Part shown: positions 33,246 through 48,700 of the stretch, in pieces | How the letters are laid out: each line of letters starts with the position of its first letter | Position numbering within the stretch: position 1 is the first letter of the stretch | Assembly (NCBI RefSeq): GCF_014930365.1 | Contig: NZ_JABXWI010000021.1 | Location: 1-64,000 of the forward strand | Length of the DNA stretch: 64,000 nucleotides | DNA from: Streptomyces caniscabiei | Lineage (GTDB): Bacteria > Actinomycetota > Actinomycetes > Streptomycetales > Streptomycetaceae | Direction of reading: 5' to 3' | Position numbers and translations under genes: made by a program | Notes under the pieces: model-generated | Seen by the model: only the letters and a program-made list of their open reading frames with translations | Databases searched by the model: none | Told to the model about the DNA's origin: nothing

Positions 33246-34238
33246 TCAGGCGTGCCAGCGCAGCAGGCAGAGCCCCGCCGCCATGCCCGCGCCGAAACCG
33301 GCGAGCAGCAGCAGTTCGCCGTCGGCCAGCAGGTCCGCGCGGGACGCTTCGTCGAGGGCCACGGCGACCGAGGCGGCGCCCATGTTGCCGTAGGTGACCA
33401 GGGGTGTGTGGGTGCGGGCGCCGGCGAGGCCGCAGCGTTCGACCAGTTCACCGAGGAGCACTCCGTTGGCCTGGTGCGGCACGAAGTGCGCGACCTGGTC
33501 CAGGGGGGTGCCGGTGCGCGCCATCAGGGAGCCGACCATCACGGGCACGTTCTCCATGACGAAATCGGCGACGCCCCGCCCGTTCATACGGAGGTAGTGT
33601 CCGCCGTTCGCGACGGTGTCGGCGGACGCGGGGACCCGGCTGCCGCCGCCCTCGATCCAGATCAGTTCGTGGGCGTCGCCCCGGCCGACGAGTTCGGTGT
33701 CGATGATCCCGTACGGTTCCGGGACGGCGCCCACCACCGCGGCACCGGCGGCGTCGCCGAGCAGGACGGCGGTGCCGCGGTCGTCGTAGTCGAGGAACCG
33801 CGAGTACAGGTCGGCGCCGATCACCAGCGCGAGGGTGCCGGGGCGCAGTGCCACGAGAGCGCGGGCGATGTCGAGGGCGTGCACGAAGCCGGCGCAGGCG
33901 ATGTTGATGTCGAAGCAGGCCGCGCGGTGGGCGCCCAGCGCGTTCTGCACCAGGGAGGAAGTGGGCGGCAGGGGGGCGTCGCCGGTGGAGGTGGCGACGA
34001 TGAGGTGGTCGACGCGGTCCGCCTCGACGCCGGCCCGGGCGAGGGCGGCGACCGCGGCGTGCCGGGCGAGGTCGGAGGTGGCCTCGTCCGGTGCCGCGTA
34101 GCGGCGGCCCTGGATCAGGGTGCGGCGGCCGATCCACTCGGCGGTGATGTTCGGGACGCGGCGGGCGATCTCCTCGTTGGTGATCTCCTCCTTGGGGAGG
34201 TAGGAGCCGGTGCCGAGGATGCCGATGGAGGGGGTCAC
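33246..34238 (-). CDS. KAS III (FabH-like) 3-ketoacyl synthase
   Basis: 330 residues; GTG at 34238 overlaps the stop of the Ccr gene by 4 bp (GTGA), so the two are translationally coupled. Catalytic triad visible: Cys in NIACAGFVHAL (near 115), His in VPHQANG, Asn in GNMGAASVAVAL. The N-terminus IGILGTGSYLPKEEI is typical of FabH-type enzymes. Family members condense an acyl-CoA with malonyl-ACP or malonyl-CoA. Next to a crotonyl-CoA carboxylase/reductase the likely job is making the 3-ketoacyl precursor (for example acetoacetyl-CoA) that is reduced, dehydrated and carboxylated to a 2-alkylmalonyl-CoA extender. The preferred acyl chain length is unknown. Since the PKS has a KSQ loading module, a role as starter-unit synthase is less likely. 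Confidence 0.92.
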   Translation of the reverse strand: MTPSIGILGTGSYLPKEEITNEEIARRVPNITAEWIGRRTLIQGRRYAAPDEATSDLARHAAVAALARAGVEADRVDHLIVATSTGDAPLPPTSSLVQNALGAHRAACFDINIACAGFVHALDIARALVALRPGTLALVIGADLYSRFLDYDDRGTAVLLGDAAGAAVVGAVPEPYGIIDTELVGRGDAHELIWIEGGGSRVPASADTVANGGHYLRMNGRGVADFVMENVPVMVGSLMARTGTPLDQVAHFVPHQANGVLLGELVERCGLAGARTHTPLVTYGNMGAASVAVALDEASRADLLADGELLLLAGFGAGMAAGLCLLRWHA

Positions 34239-35602
34239 ACCGTCACCTCCAGTGCGCCGGGCACGTCGGCGGCGAAGGGCCGCAGCGGGTTGAGCCGGTC
34301 GGCGCCGATCCGGGCCCGCAGCTCCGGGTCGGTGACGCCGAGGCCGGGTTCGGGGGCCAGGCACAGCACGCCGACCTTGCCGATGTGCTCGTTGCGCTGT
34401 ACCAGCCGGGTGGCCTCGCCGACCTCTTCCAGCGGGAAGAGCGAGGACATCACGGGCATGATCCGGCCCTGGGTGAACAGCCGGGCGCACTCCCACTGTT
34501 CGTGGAGGTTGGCCACATGGCTGCCGATCACCCGTTTGAGTTTCATCCACAGGTAGCGGTTGTCGTAGCGGTGCCGATAGCCGGTGCTGGAGCCGCAGGT
34601 GACGACGGTGCCGCCGCGTCGCACCACGAACAGGGACATCCCGAAGGTGGCCTGTCCGACGTGTTCGAAGACGATGTGCGGGTCCTCGCCGGTCTCGCGG
34701 CGGATGACGGCGCCGAGCCGTTTGCCGTCGACGATGGCCTGCTCGAAGTCGTCGCCCTCCGACGCGCCGATGCCGATCTCCGAGCGGTCGATGACGATGT
34801 CGCAGCCGAGGGCCCGGAGTGCTTCCGCCTTCTGCGGGGAGCCGACGACGCCGACGGGGATGCCGCCGCCGTTCTTGACGAACTGCACGGCGTAGGCGCC
34901 GACGCCGCCCGTGGCGCCCCAGATCAGCACGACGTCGCCCTGTTTCATCCGGGCGCCGCGGTCCGAGACCAGCATCCGGTAGGAGGTGCCGGCGCAGGCG
35001 GGTACGGAGGCGGCCTCCTCCCAGGTGAGGTGGGCGGGCTTGGGAATGAGTTGGCCTGCCCGGGCGAGGCAGTAGTGGGCGAGGCCGCCGAAGTTGGTCT
35101 CGTAGCCCCAGGCGAGCTGGTGCTCGCCGAGCATGCCGTCGGCCTGGGTGACGGCCTCCTGCTCGTCGACGCAGGCGGCGTTGACGAGGACGTGGTCGCC
35201 CACGCGCCAGCGCCGGACCGCCGAGCCGACCCGGACGATCACGCCGGCCGCGTCCGAGCCGAGGACGTGGAAGGGCTGGTCGTGGCGGGCGGCCCACCCG
35301 CCCTGCCGTCCGTAGGAGGCGAGGAAGCGGAAGGTCGGAAGGGGTTCGAAGATGGCGGACCAGACGGTGTTGTAGTTGATCGAGCTGGCCATGACGGCGA
35401 TCAGCACTTCGTCGGGGGCGGGCTCCGGCATCGGCACGGGGCCGACCCGGAGGGTCTTGCGCACGTCCTTGTCGGCGACGTCGCGGAAGATGTCCACGTC
35501 CTCGACCCGGAGGTGGGCGGCGGTGAACTCCTCCGGCAGAGCCGCGTGTTCCAGCTCCTCGGGGTGCGCCCCCGCGAGCACCGCGTCGGTCACAGTACCC
35601 AT
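34235..35602 (-). CDS. ccr: Crotonyl-CoA carboxylase/reductase (2-alkylmalonyl-CoA extender supply)
   Basis: 455 residues, ATG at 35602. MDR-superfamily enzyme with the Ccr-specific long N-terminal region, ASSINYNTVW, a conserved GYETNFGG loop, the nucleotide-binding segment VLIWGATGGVGAYA, HIVFEHVGQATFG, NRYLWMKLKRVIGSH and the C-terminal KVGVLCLAPEPGLGV. It performs NADPH-dependent reductive carboxylation of an enoyl-CoA to an alkylmalonyl-CoA; with crotonyl-CoA it gives ethylmalonyl-CoA. The usual Phe of the GFETNFGG loop is Tyr here, next to the carboxylation site. It lies 14 bp downstream of a small unknown ORF and overlaps KAS III by 4 bp, forming a small extender-supply operon with the P450. 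No visible AT is an obvious ethylmalonyl type, so its user probably lies left of the window. Confidence 0.95.
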   Translation of the reverse strand: MGTVTDAVLAGAHPEELEHAALPEEFTAAHLRVEDVDIFRDVADKDVRKTLRVGPVPMPEPAPDEVLIAVMASSINYNTVWSAIFEPLPTFRFLASYGRQGGWAARHDQPFHVLGSDAAGVIVRVGSAVRRWRVGDHVLVNAACVDEQEAVTQADGMLGEHQLAWGYETNFGGLAHYCLARAGQLIPKPAHLTWEEAASVPACAGTSYRMLVSDRGARMKQGDVVLIWGATGGVGAYAVQFVKNGGGIPVGVVGSPQKAEALRALGCDIVIDRSEIGIGASEGDDFEQAIVDGKRLGAVIRRETGEDPHIVFEHVGQATFGMSLFVVRRGGTVVTCGSSTGYRHRYDNRYLWMKLKRVIGSHVANLHEQWECARLFTQGRIMPVMSSLFPLEEVGEATRLVQRNEHIGKVGVLCLAPEPGLGVTDPELRARIGADRLNPLRPFAADVPGALEVTV

Positions 35603-35616
35603 GTCGGCCGCACCCC

Positions 35617-35826
35617 CTATTCCGCGATCGCGGTCCGGGTCGACCAGCGGAACACGGCGACCTCCTCACCGTCGATCGTGGTGAATTCCCCGGCATGGAC
35701 GAAATGCTCGTATCCCGCACCGAACCGGTGCTTGATCTTCTCCGTCAGTGAGGTCGCGAACTGGATCCTCTCCTCCTCGGGAAAGGAGGAGGGGCCGTCC
35801 GACAGCAACACCTTGAAATTGACCAT
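35617..35826 (-). CDS. Small protein of unknown function in the ccr operon
   Basis: 69 residues, ATG at 35826 with AGAGG 8 nt upstream. The open frame extends further upstream to a GTG near 35949, but that would run into the regulator stop and lacks a ribosome site. The pattern is strand (VNFKVLL), helix (EEERIQFATSLTEKIKHRF), strand (HFVHAGEF), strand (EEVAVFRWST). This recalls the beta-alpha-beta unit of 4-oxalocrotonate tautomerase-like proteins, but the catalytic N-terminal Pro is absent (Val at position 2). It ends 14 bp before ccr, so it is co-transcribed with the extender-unit genes. I do not recognise a family; function unknown. Confidence 0.65.
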   Translation of the reverse strand: MVNFKVLLSDGPSSFPEEERIQFATSLTEKIKHRFGAGYEHFVHAGEFTTIDGEEVAVFRWSTRTAIAE

Positions 35827-35917
35827 GCCGAAACCTCTGATTTCTCGGGGATTCACGAAAACACGGATCGCGGATTCACCGTCCCGAGAAATCTGGCAGG
35901 GCCCATGCGGCCGGACA

Positions 35918-35924
35918 ACCCCTA
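35918..35924 (-). promoter_or_regulatory. TAGGGGT box upstream of the ccr operon
   Basis: TAGGGGT read on the minus strand, in the 119-bp gap between the regulator stop and the small ORF that opens the ccr/KAS III/P450 operon. Same heptamer as at 30810, 30852 and 52572. Candidate activator site. Confidence 0.35.
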
Positions 35925-35945
35925 CCCCACCCCGGAGAACCGGGC

Positions 35946-38669
35946 TCACGCGCTTTCGGGTAACCCCAGTTCTATGTGCAGGGGCAGTTCCTGACGGGAG
36001 GTGATGTCGAGTTTCTTGTATACACGTGTGAGGTGCTGCTCGACCGTGCTGACGGTGATGAAGAGCTCGCCGGAGATCTCACGGTTCGTCATGCCCCGTG
36101 CCGCGAGGACCGCCACGCGCCGTTCCGAGTCGCTGAGTTTCGCGGCGGGGGCCGGGATCTGGAGAGCTCCGCCGCGGGACCGTACGACCTGGTACTCGTC
36201 GGTGAGCCCGAGAAAGGCGATCCGCTCCCTCAGGGGAACGGACCCGCATTCCTCGGCCAGTTGCCGCGCCTTGCGGAGGGTCAGATCGGCGCGGGCGGAC
36301 TGGTCGAGGTCCTTGTAGGCCTGCGCGAGGTCGACGAGGACACGTGCCAGTTCCCAGGAGTTGCCGGACGCCTGGGCGTGTTCGGCGGCCCGGGTGAGCA
36401 ACCCCGGCCGCTCGCACACCTGTGCGAGCTGGGCCCGGACACGCAGCCACAGGCCGGCGGTCAGGGCGCCGTCGGAGCCGGACTCGCACGCGTGGGCGTC
36501 GAGCATCTGCTCGGCCTCTCGGACGTTGCCGAGCGCGAGCCAGGCCTCGGCCGCGTCGATCCGCCAGGTCGACTGGGGCCTGAGGGACAGTTCCCAGCGC
36601 TCGGCGTGCCGGCCCACGGCCAGGAAGTCCGACAGCGCGAGATGCGGCCGGCCCACCGCGAGCAGGAACTGACCGCGTGCCCTGAGGTAGTCCAGCCCGT
36701 ACGCGCTGCGGAAGAAACCGTCGGGGACGGGCCGGTCGAGCAGCCGGACGGCCTCCTCGTACTGGCCGGAGGCCGTGCAGGCGGCGACCAGGACGGTGAG
36801 GACCCCGCCGCACAGCCAGTGACTCGGCACGTCCCCGCCCAGCGCCACGACTTCCCGGGCATGGGCCTCGGCCTCCGTCATCCTGCCCAGGGCCAGGCAG
36901 CTTTCGGCGCGCAGCGCCGTGAAGAGCTGACGCCAGCCCTCCACGCCGCGTTCGGCGGCCTCGCGCCGGAAGCGCTCGGTCCACGCGTCGGCCAGGTCCG
37001 GCCGGCCGATGGCCGTCAGATGGCGCAGTTCGGGGACGATCAGCGCGAGGGTGGTGTCGCCGAGGGTCCAGGCCCCGAGGTGCTCCTCGATCTCGTGGAC
37101 GGCGCGGCTGCGGACGTGGTGGCGGTTGACGCAGACCTGGATCCTGACTCCGTCGGCGGAGACCTGTCCGCCGATGTCGTGGCCCTCGCCGCACGCGGTC
37201 CGCTCGGACGACATGCGCAGGGCCCAGGCGTCCGGCACTCCGGGGGTGAGGCAGAAGAACCAGGGCCAGCCTTCGTCGAAGTGGTCCGGTCGCGGCCCCG
37301 TCTCCCCCGTGTCCACGGCGGGCGGGGTCACGCCGCGCAGCATGGCGCTCCCCTCCTCCAGCCGGCCGCATCCGATCAGCAGCAGCGCCGTCAGCACCAG
37401 GCGCGCGGGGCAGGGGCTCGCTCCGTGGGCGCAGCCGGGCCACTCGGACTTCTCCAGGAACAGCTGCTCGACCCGCCAGGGCTCGGTCCGCAGCAGCACC
37501 ACGGAACGTTTCAGCGCGAGTCTGGCCCGCTCCCAGCAGTCGGTGGTGGAGGCCTGGGCGAGTTCCACGCAGGCCACCGCGAAAGGAGTGTCGTCCACGG
37601 CCAGGGCCTCGTCGGCCGCGCGCTGGAGCGTGGCCACCTGCCACGACTCGCCGGCATGGCCGATCTCCAGCAGGTAGCGGGCCGTCACCCGGGCGCCAGC
37701 GCCGCGCTCACGCAGTCGTTCCGCCGTCCGCAGGAGGATCTCGTCCCGCCGGTCGCGGCCCGCCCGTTCCAGGACCGCGGCCTCCATCACCGGGTGCCTC
37801 AGCCGCCAGCCGTCGACCAGACCGGCCTCGCGCAGCAGGGTCATGCCGCGCACGATCTCCGGGGCGTCCAGCGGCAGCACGGACGTCAGGGTGGCGAGGT
37901 CGGAGAACTCGCGCAGCGCGGCCATACCGAGCGCGACGGTCTCGGCCCCGGCGCCGCTGTTGCGTACGCAGTCCATGGCCACCTGCGCGTACAGGCCACG
38001 CGGGTAGGGCCAGGGTGCTCCCAGGTCGGTGCGTGTCCGCATGTCCAGTTCCTCGGCCAGGGCGCGGACGAGGAGCGGGCTGCCGCCGCTCACGGCGTGC
38101 AGGACGTCACGCGACTCCTCGTCCAGCGGGCGGCCGTGGAGTTCCTCGCAGAGTTCGACGGTCTGTTCCCGGTCCAGCAGGCCCAACCTGATGCGGTGGA
38201 GGTTGGGCTGACGGAGCAGGTCGCAGTGCACGTCCCCCTTGCAGCCGCCGAACGGCGGCAGGGTGAGCACCAGCATGACAGGGCGCTTGCGCAGCCGTCG
38301 CCGGGTGGCTTCCAGCAGTCGGCGCCAGTGCGGCGCCTCCCGGTCCTGGGGCTTGTCGAAGCAGACGACGACGGGTGAGGTCCGGGTGAGGGAGGCTATC
38401 CAGTCGTCTAATTCCAGCGGCTCGCCGCCTTCCGGGCGGTCCGCCGTGGCCGGGTTCTTCGTTCCCGGTGCGGTTAATCCGCTGAGATCGGCGGCGGTGA
38501 GCACGGTCGCGCCCCGCTCCGCGGCATGGTGCGCGAATCCGTCCATGAGGTCGGTCTTCCCGCAGCCGGCACCGCCCTCCAGAACCACGGTGGTGGCTGT
38601 GCCACGCTCACACTCTGCGAGGAGGGACTGCATGAGTCGCAGTTTGTCTTCTCTGCCAGAAAACAACAT
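35946..38669 (-). CDS. LAL-family (LuxR) pathway-specific transcriptional activator, bldA-dependent
   Basis: 907 residues from ATG at 38669 (MLFSGREDK; GGGG upstream). An in-frame GTG 18 nt earlier would add six residues. The N-terminal ATPase has a Walker A motif (GGAGCGKTDLMDG, near 35) and a Walker B-like strand (PVVVCFDKPQ). The middle is alpha-helical TPR-like repeats. The C-terminal LuxR helix-turn-helix (LSDSERRVAVLAARGMTNRE, then TVEQHLTRVYKKL) occupies the last 65 residues. This is the standard layout of large ATP-binding LuxR regulators that switch on macrolide and polyene clusters. Two TTA leucine codons occur early (minus-strand codons at 38477-38475 and 38411-38409), so translation should depend on the bldA tRNA and be delayed to development. 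It lies between the monomodular PKS genes and the extender operon. Confidence 0.94.
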   Translation of the reverse strand: MLFSGREDKLRLMQSLLAECERGTATTVVLEGGAGCGKTDLMDGFAHHAAERGATVLTAADLSGLTAPGTKNPATADRPEGGEPLELDDWIASLTRTSPVVVCFDKPQDREAPHWRRLLEATRRRLRKRPVMLVLTLPPFGGCKGDVHCDLLRQPNLHRIRLGLLDREQTVELCEELHGRPLDEESRDVLHAVSGGSPLLVRALAEELDMRTRTDLGAPWPYPRGLYAQVAMDCVRNSGAGAETVALGMAALREFSDLATLTSVLPLDAPEIVRGMTLLREAGLVDGWRLRHPVMEAAVLERAGRDRRDEILLRTAERLRERGAGARVTARYLLEIGHAGESWQVATLQRAADEALAVDDTPFAVACVELAQASTTDCWERARLALKRSVVLLRTEPWRVEQLFLEKSEWPGCAHGASPCPARLVLTALLLIGCGRLEEGSAMLRGVTPPAVDTGETGPRPDHFDEGWPWFFCLTPGVPDAWALRMSSERTACGEGHDIGGQVSADGVRIQVCVNRHHVRSRAVHEIEEHLGAWTLGDTTLALIVPELRHLTAIGRPDLADAWTERFRREAAERGVEGWRQLFTALRAESCLALGRMTEAEAHAREVVALGGDVPSHWLCGGVLTVLVAACTASGQYEEAVRLLDRPVPDGFFRSAYGLDYLRARGQFLLAVGRPHLALSDFLAVGRHAERWELSLRPQSTWRIDAAEAWLALGNVREAEQMLDAHACESGSDGALTAGLWLRVRAQLAQVCERPGLLTRAAEHAQASGNSWELARVLVDLAQAYKDLDQSARADLTLRKARQLAEECGSVPLRERIAFLGLTDEYQVVRSRGGALQIPAPAAKLSDSERRVAVLAARGMTNREISGELFITVSTVEQHLTRVYKKLDITSRQELPLHIELGLPESA

Positions 38670-38971
38670 GTACTTAACCCCAATCACACCCCACCGTGTT
38701 CTGCGTGTTCTGTGGAATCAATCCAGAACGGTCGCAGAGCGCGCCGGACGGTCTGTAGAACTGTCCGATGCCTTCGGTGCCCCCGCAAACACCGCATCGG
38801 TAATACGAGCGATACCACGTAAGTCCTGCTCCGCCGCGCCACCAGCGATCCACGGACCCGGCACCCAACATAGCCAAGGCGCAGCGACCATGGAAGTGGC
38901 ATACCAAAACGCTACGGATGCCCCATGTGAAGAATCTCAGACTTCTCCGGGGACACATGTTTGGGCGCCAG
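38670..38971 (-). promoter_or_regulatory. Non-coding region upstream of the LAL regulator
   Basis: 302 bp between the stop of the 45619 PKS gene and the regulator start, with visibly lower GC than the flanks, which fits a promoter region for the regulator on the minus strand. A GGGGTT element lies just before the start codon. No exact TAGGGGT box and no clear terminator hairpin was found. Confidence 0.4.
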
Positions 38972-45619
<6,648 letters not shown>

Positions 45620-45713
45620 ACGTGCGTCGCTTTCCTCGCGGTGGGGGGAGGTGGTGACATCTGCCCGGCGGGGCGGGGTGTGGCCCCTGCCGGGCAGCGC
45701 GTTGGCGCCGGGG

Positions 45714-48700
45714 TCAGGGAAGCCGGGCCCCGTCGTCGACCATGGCGAACAGGTCGTCGTCGGAGGCCGTGTCGAGGTCGTGGTCGCGGTCGGCGGTGGT
45801 GCCGAGGTCGTCCGGCCGCCGCCAGGCTCGCAGCGCCTGGCCGAGTCGTTCGTCGAGGTGTCGGCGGTCGGGGTCGTCGTGGGGCACGTCCCCCAGGTGT
45901 CGGAGGAGTCCGTCGAGCAGGGCGAGCGCCTCTTGGGCCGGGGAGGCCCGCGGTGGGGCGAGTTCGGTGCGCAGCCGGTCCGCCAGCGCCTGCGGGGTGG
46001 GGTGGTCGAACACGAGGGTCGCGGGCAGCCGCAGTCCGGTCGCGGCGGCGAGGCCGTTGCGCAGTTCGACCGCGGTGAGGGAGTCGAAGCCGAGTTCGCG
46101 GAACGTCCGCCCGGAGCCGAGGGTGTCCGGTGAACCGTGCCCGAGGACCGTGGCGGTGTGGGTGGTGACGAGGTCCAGCAGCAGCCGGTCGCGCTCGGTG
46201 TCGGACAGGACGGCCAGCCGCTCCGCCAGGGCCGGTTCCCCGGCGCCCGCGGCGGCGGCGCGCCGCAGGAGGGGAGCCTGGACGAGGGCGCGGAAGCCGG
46301 GGGGCAGGGTGCCCGCCTCGGCCTGCGCGCGCAGGGCGGCGGTGTCCAGCGCCAGCGGTGCCACCGCGTCGGCGTCCATGCCGAGAGCGGTGTCGAACAG
46401 GGCGAGTCCCCGGTCCGGGGCGAGGGCGCGCAGCCCGGAGCGGGCCATCCGTCGCTGGTCGGTGTCGCCGAGTCCGGCGGTCATGCCGTCGCCGGCCTGT
46501 TCCCAGGCCCCCCAGAGCAGGGAGAGGCCCGGGAGTCCTCGGGCCCGGCGCCGGGCCGCGAGGGCGTCCAGCCAGAGGTTCGCCGCCGCGTAGTTGGCCT
46601 GGCCGGGGTTGCCGGTGAAGCCGGAGGCGGAGGAGAAGAGCGCGAACACGGCCGGTTCGTGGCCGAGTTCACGGACGACCGCGTCGAGGTGGGCGGCGGC
46701 GTCGGTCTTGGGGCGCAGGACGCGGTGGAGTTGCTCGTCGGTGAGCCCGGCGGTGATGCCGTCGTCGAGAAGGCCGGCGGTGTGCACGACCGCCGTGGTC
46801 GGCCGGTCGGCGGGCAGCCCGGCCAGTGCGGTGCGCAGCGCGGTCCGGTCGGCGACGTCGCAGGCGAGGGTGGTGACGCCGTCGGCGCCGGCCGCGCGCA
46901 GCTCGGCCTCCAGTTCGGCCGCGCCCGGGGCGTCGGGGCCGCGGCGGCTGAGCAGCAGCAGATGGCGGGCGCCGTGCCGGGCGACGAGGTGGCGGGCGAC
47001 GAGACCACCGAGGTGGCCGCTCGCGCCGGTGACGACGAACGTGCCCTCGGGGTCGGTTCGACGGGGGACGGTGAGGACGGCCTTGCCGACCAGTGTGGCC
47101 TGGCTGAGCGCCCGGAAGGCGTCGCGGGCCCGGCGGATGTCCCAGACCGTCAGTGGCGGCGGGGTGAGGGCGCCGCGCGCGAAGAGGTCGAGGACCGCCC
47201 GGAGCATCTCGCGCATCCGGTCGGGGGCCGCCTCCTGGAGGTCGTAGGCCTGGTAGGTGACGCCGGGGTGGGCGGCGGCGACGGTGCCGGGGGCGCGGAT
47301 GTCGGTCTTGCCCATCTCCAGGAAGTGCCCGCCGCGCGGCAGCAGGCCGAGGCCCGCGTCGACGAACGCCCCGGCCAGACAGTCCAGGACGACGTCCATG
47401 CCCTGTCCGCCGGTTGTCTCCCGGAAGTGGTCGGCGAAGGCGAGGCTGCGGGAGTCGGCGGTGTGGTCGTCGTCGAGTCCGGCGGCGCGCAGCACCTGCC
47501 GCTTCCCGGCGCTGGAGGTGGCGTAGACCTCGGCGCCCAGGTGCCGGGCGAGTTGCACGGCGGCCGTGCCGACGCCGCCGGCTCCGGCGTGGACGAGCAC
47601 CTTCTGGCCGGGCTGGACGTCCGCGAGGCCCACCAGGCCGTAGTAGGCGGTGAGGTAGGCGATGGGGACGGCGGCGGCCTGTTCGAAGGTCCAGCCGTCG
47701 GGCATCGGGGCCAGCCAGCGGTGGTCGGTGACGGCGACCGGGCCGAAGGTGGCGGGGCCGAGGCCGAGGACGCGGTCACCGGGCTCGATGCCGGGCACGT
47801 CGGGGCCGACGGCGGTGACCACACCGGCGAGTTCGCCGCCGAGGCCGCTGAGTCCGTCGACGAGGCCGAGGGCGACGACGACGTCCCGGAAGTTCACCCC
47901 GCAGGCGCGTACGTCGACCCGTACCCGGCCGGGGCCGAGCGGTGCGGCGAGGCTCTCGGGTGCCGGGACGAGCGCCAGGTCGTCGATGGTCGCACCGTCC
48001 CCCACCCGGTCGAGGACCCACGGGCCGGGGCCGGGCGGCGGCAGCAGCGCGGTGTCGCGGGAGAGGGGAAGCAGCCGGGGCGCGTGGACGCTGCCCGCCC
48101 GCAGGGCGAGCCGGGGTTCCTCGATCGACAGGGCCCGGGTGAGGGCGGCGGCCGAGGCCTCGGCGCCGTCCCAGTCGACGACGGCGATCCGGTCGGGGTT
48201 TTCGTGCGCGGCGGAACTCACCAGTCCCCACACGGCCGCGGCGATCGGGTCGGGGGCCTCCTCCTCGGGCCCGACGCGCACCGCGCCCCGCAGCAGCAGG
48301 ATCAGCCGGGCGGCGCCCACGTCGGCGGAGTCGGACAGCCAGCCCCGTACGGTGTCGAGGACCTGTTCGGTGACGCTGTGGACGGCCGTCACGGCGGCGG
48401 TGTCCCCGGGGTCGGTGCCGGGCGGCAGGGCGGCGTCGAGGGCGAGGACGACCTGGTCGGCGTCCCGGGCGGCGGCGGCCGGGGCGGCGTGGCGGGTGGC
48501 TCCGGGCAGGGTGGGCAGGCGGCCGTGGTCCCCGACGAGGGCCCAGCGGGCGGCCGGGGCGGCGGGGTCGGCCGGCAGCGGCACGTTCTCCCAGCCGGGC
48601 AGTTGGAGGTCGTCGGCCGGTGTGTCGGCCGGGGCGGGGGCGGCCAGGTCGGGGGCGGCGCGGACGGTGAGCGAGCGGATCGTCGCCACGGGGGTGCCCG

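Noticed and set aside
34239..35720. Upstream extension of the KAS III gene to 35720
   Set aside because: The extra residues are antisense-like noise overlapping ccr in another frame; FabH homology starts at the GTG at 34238.
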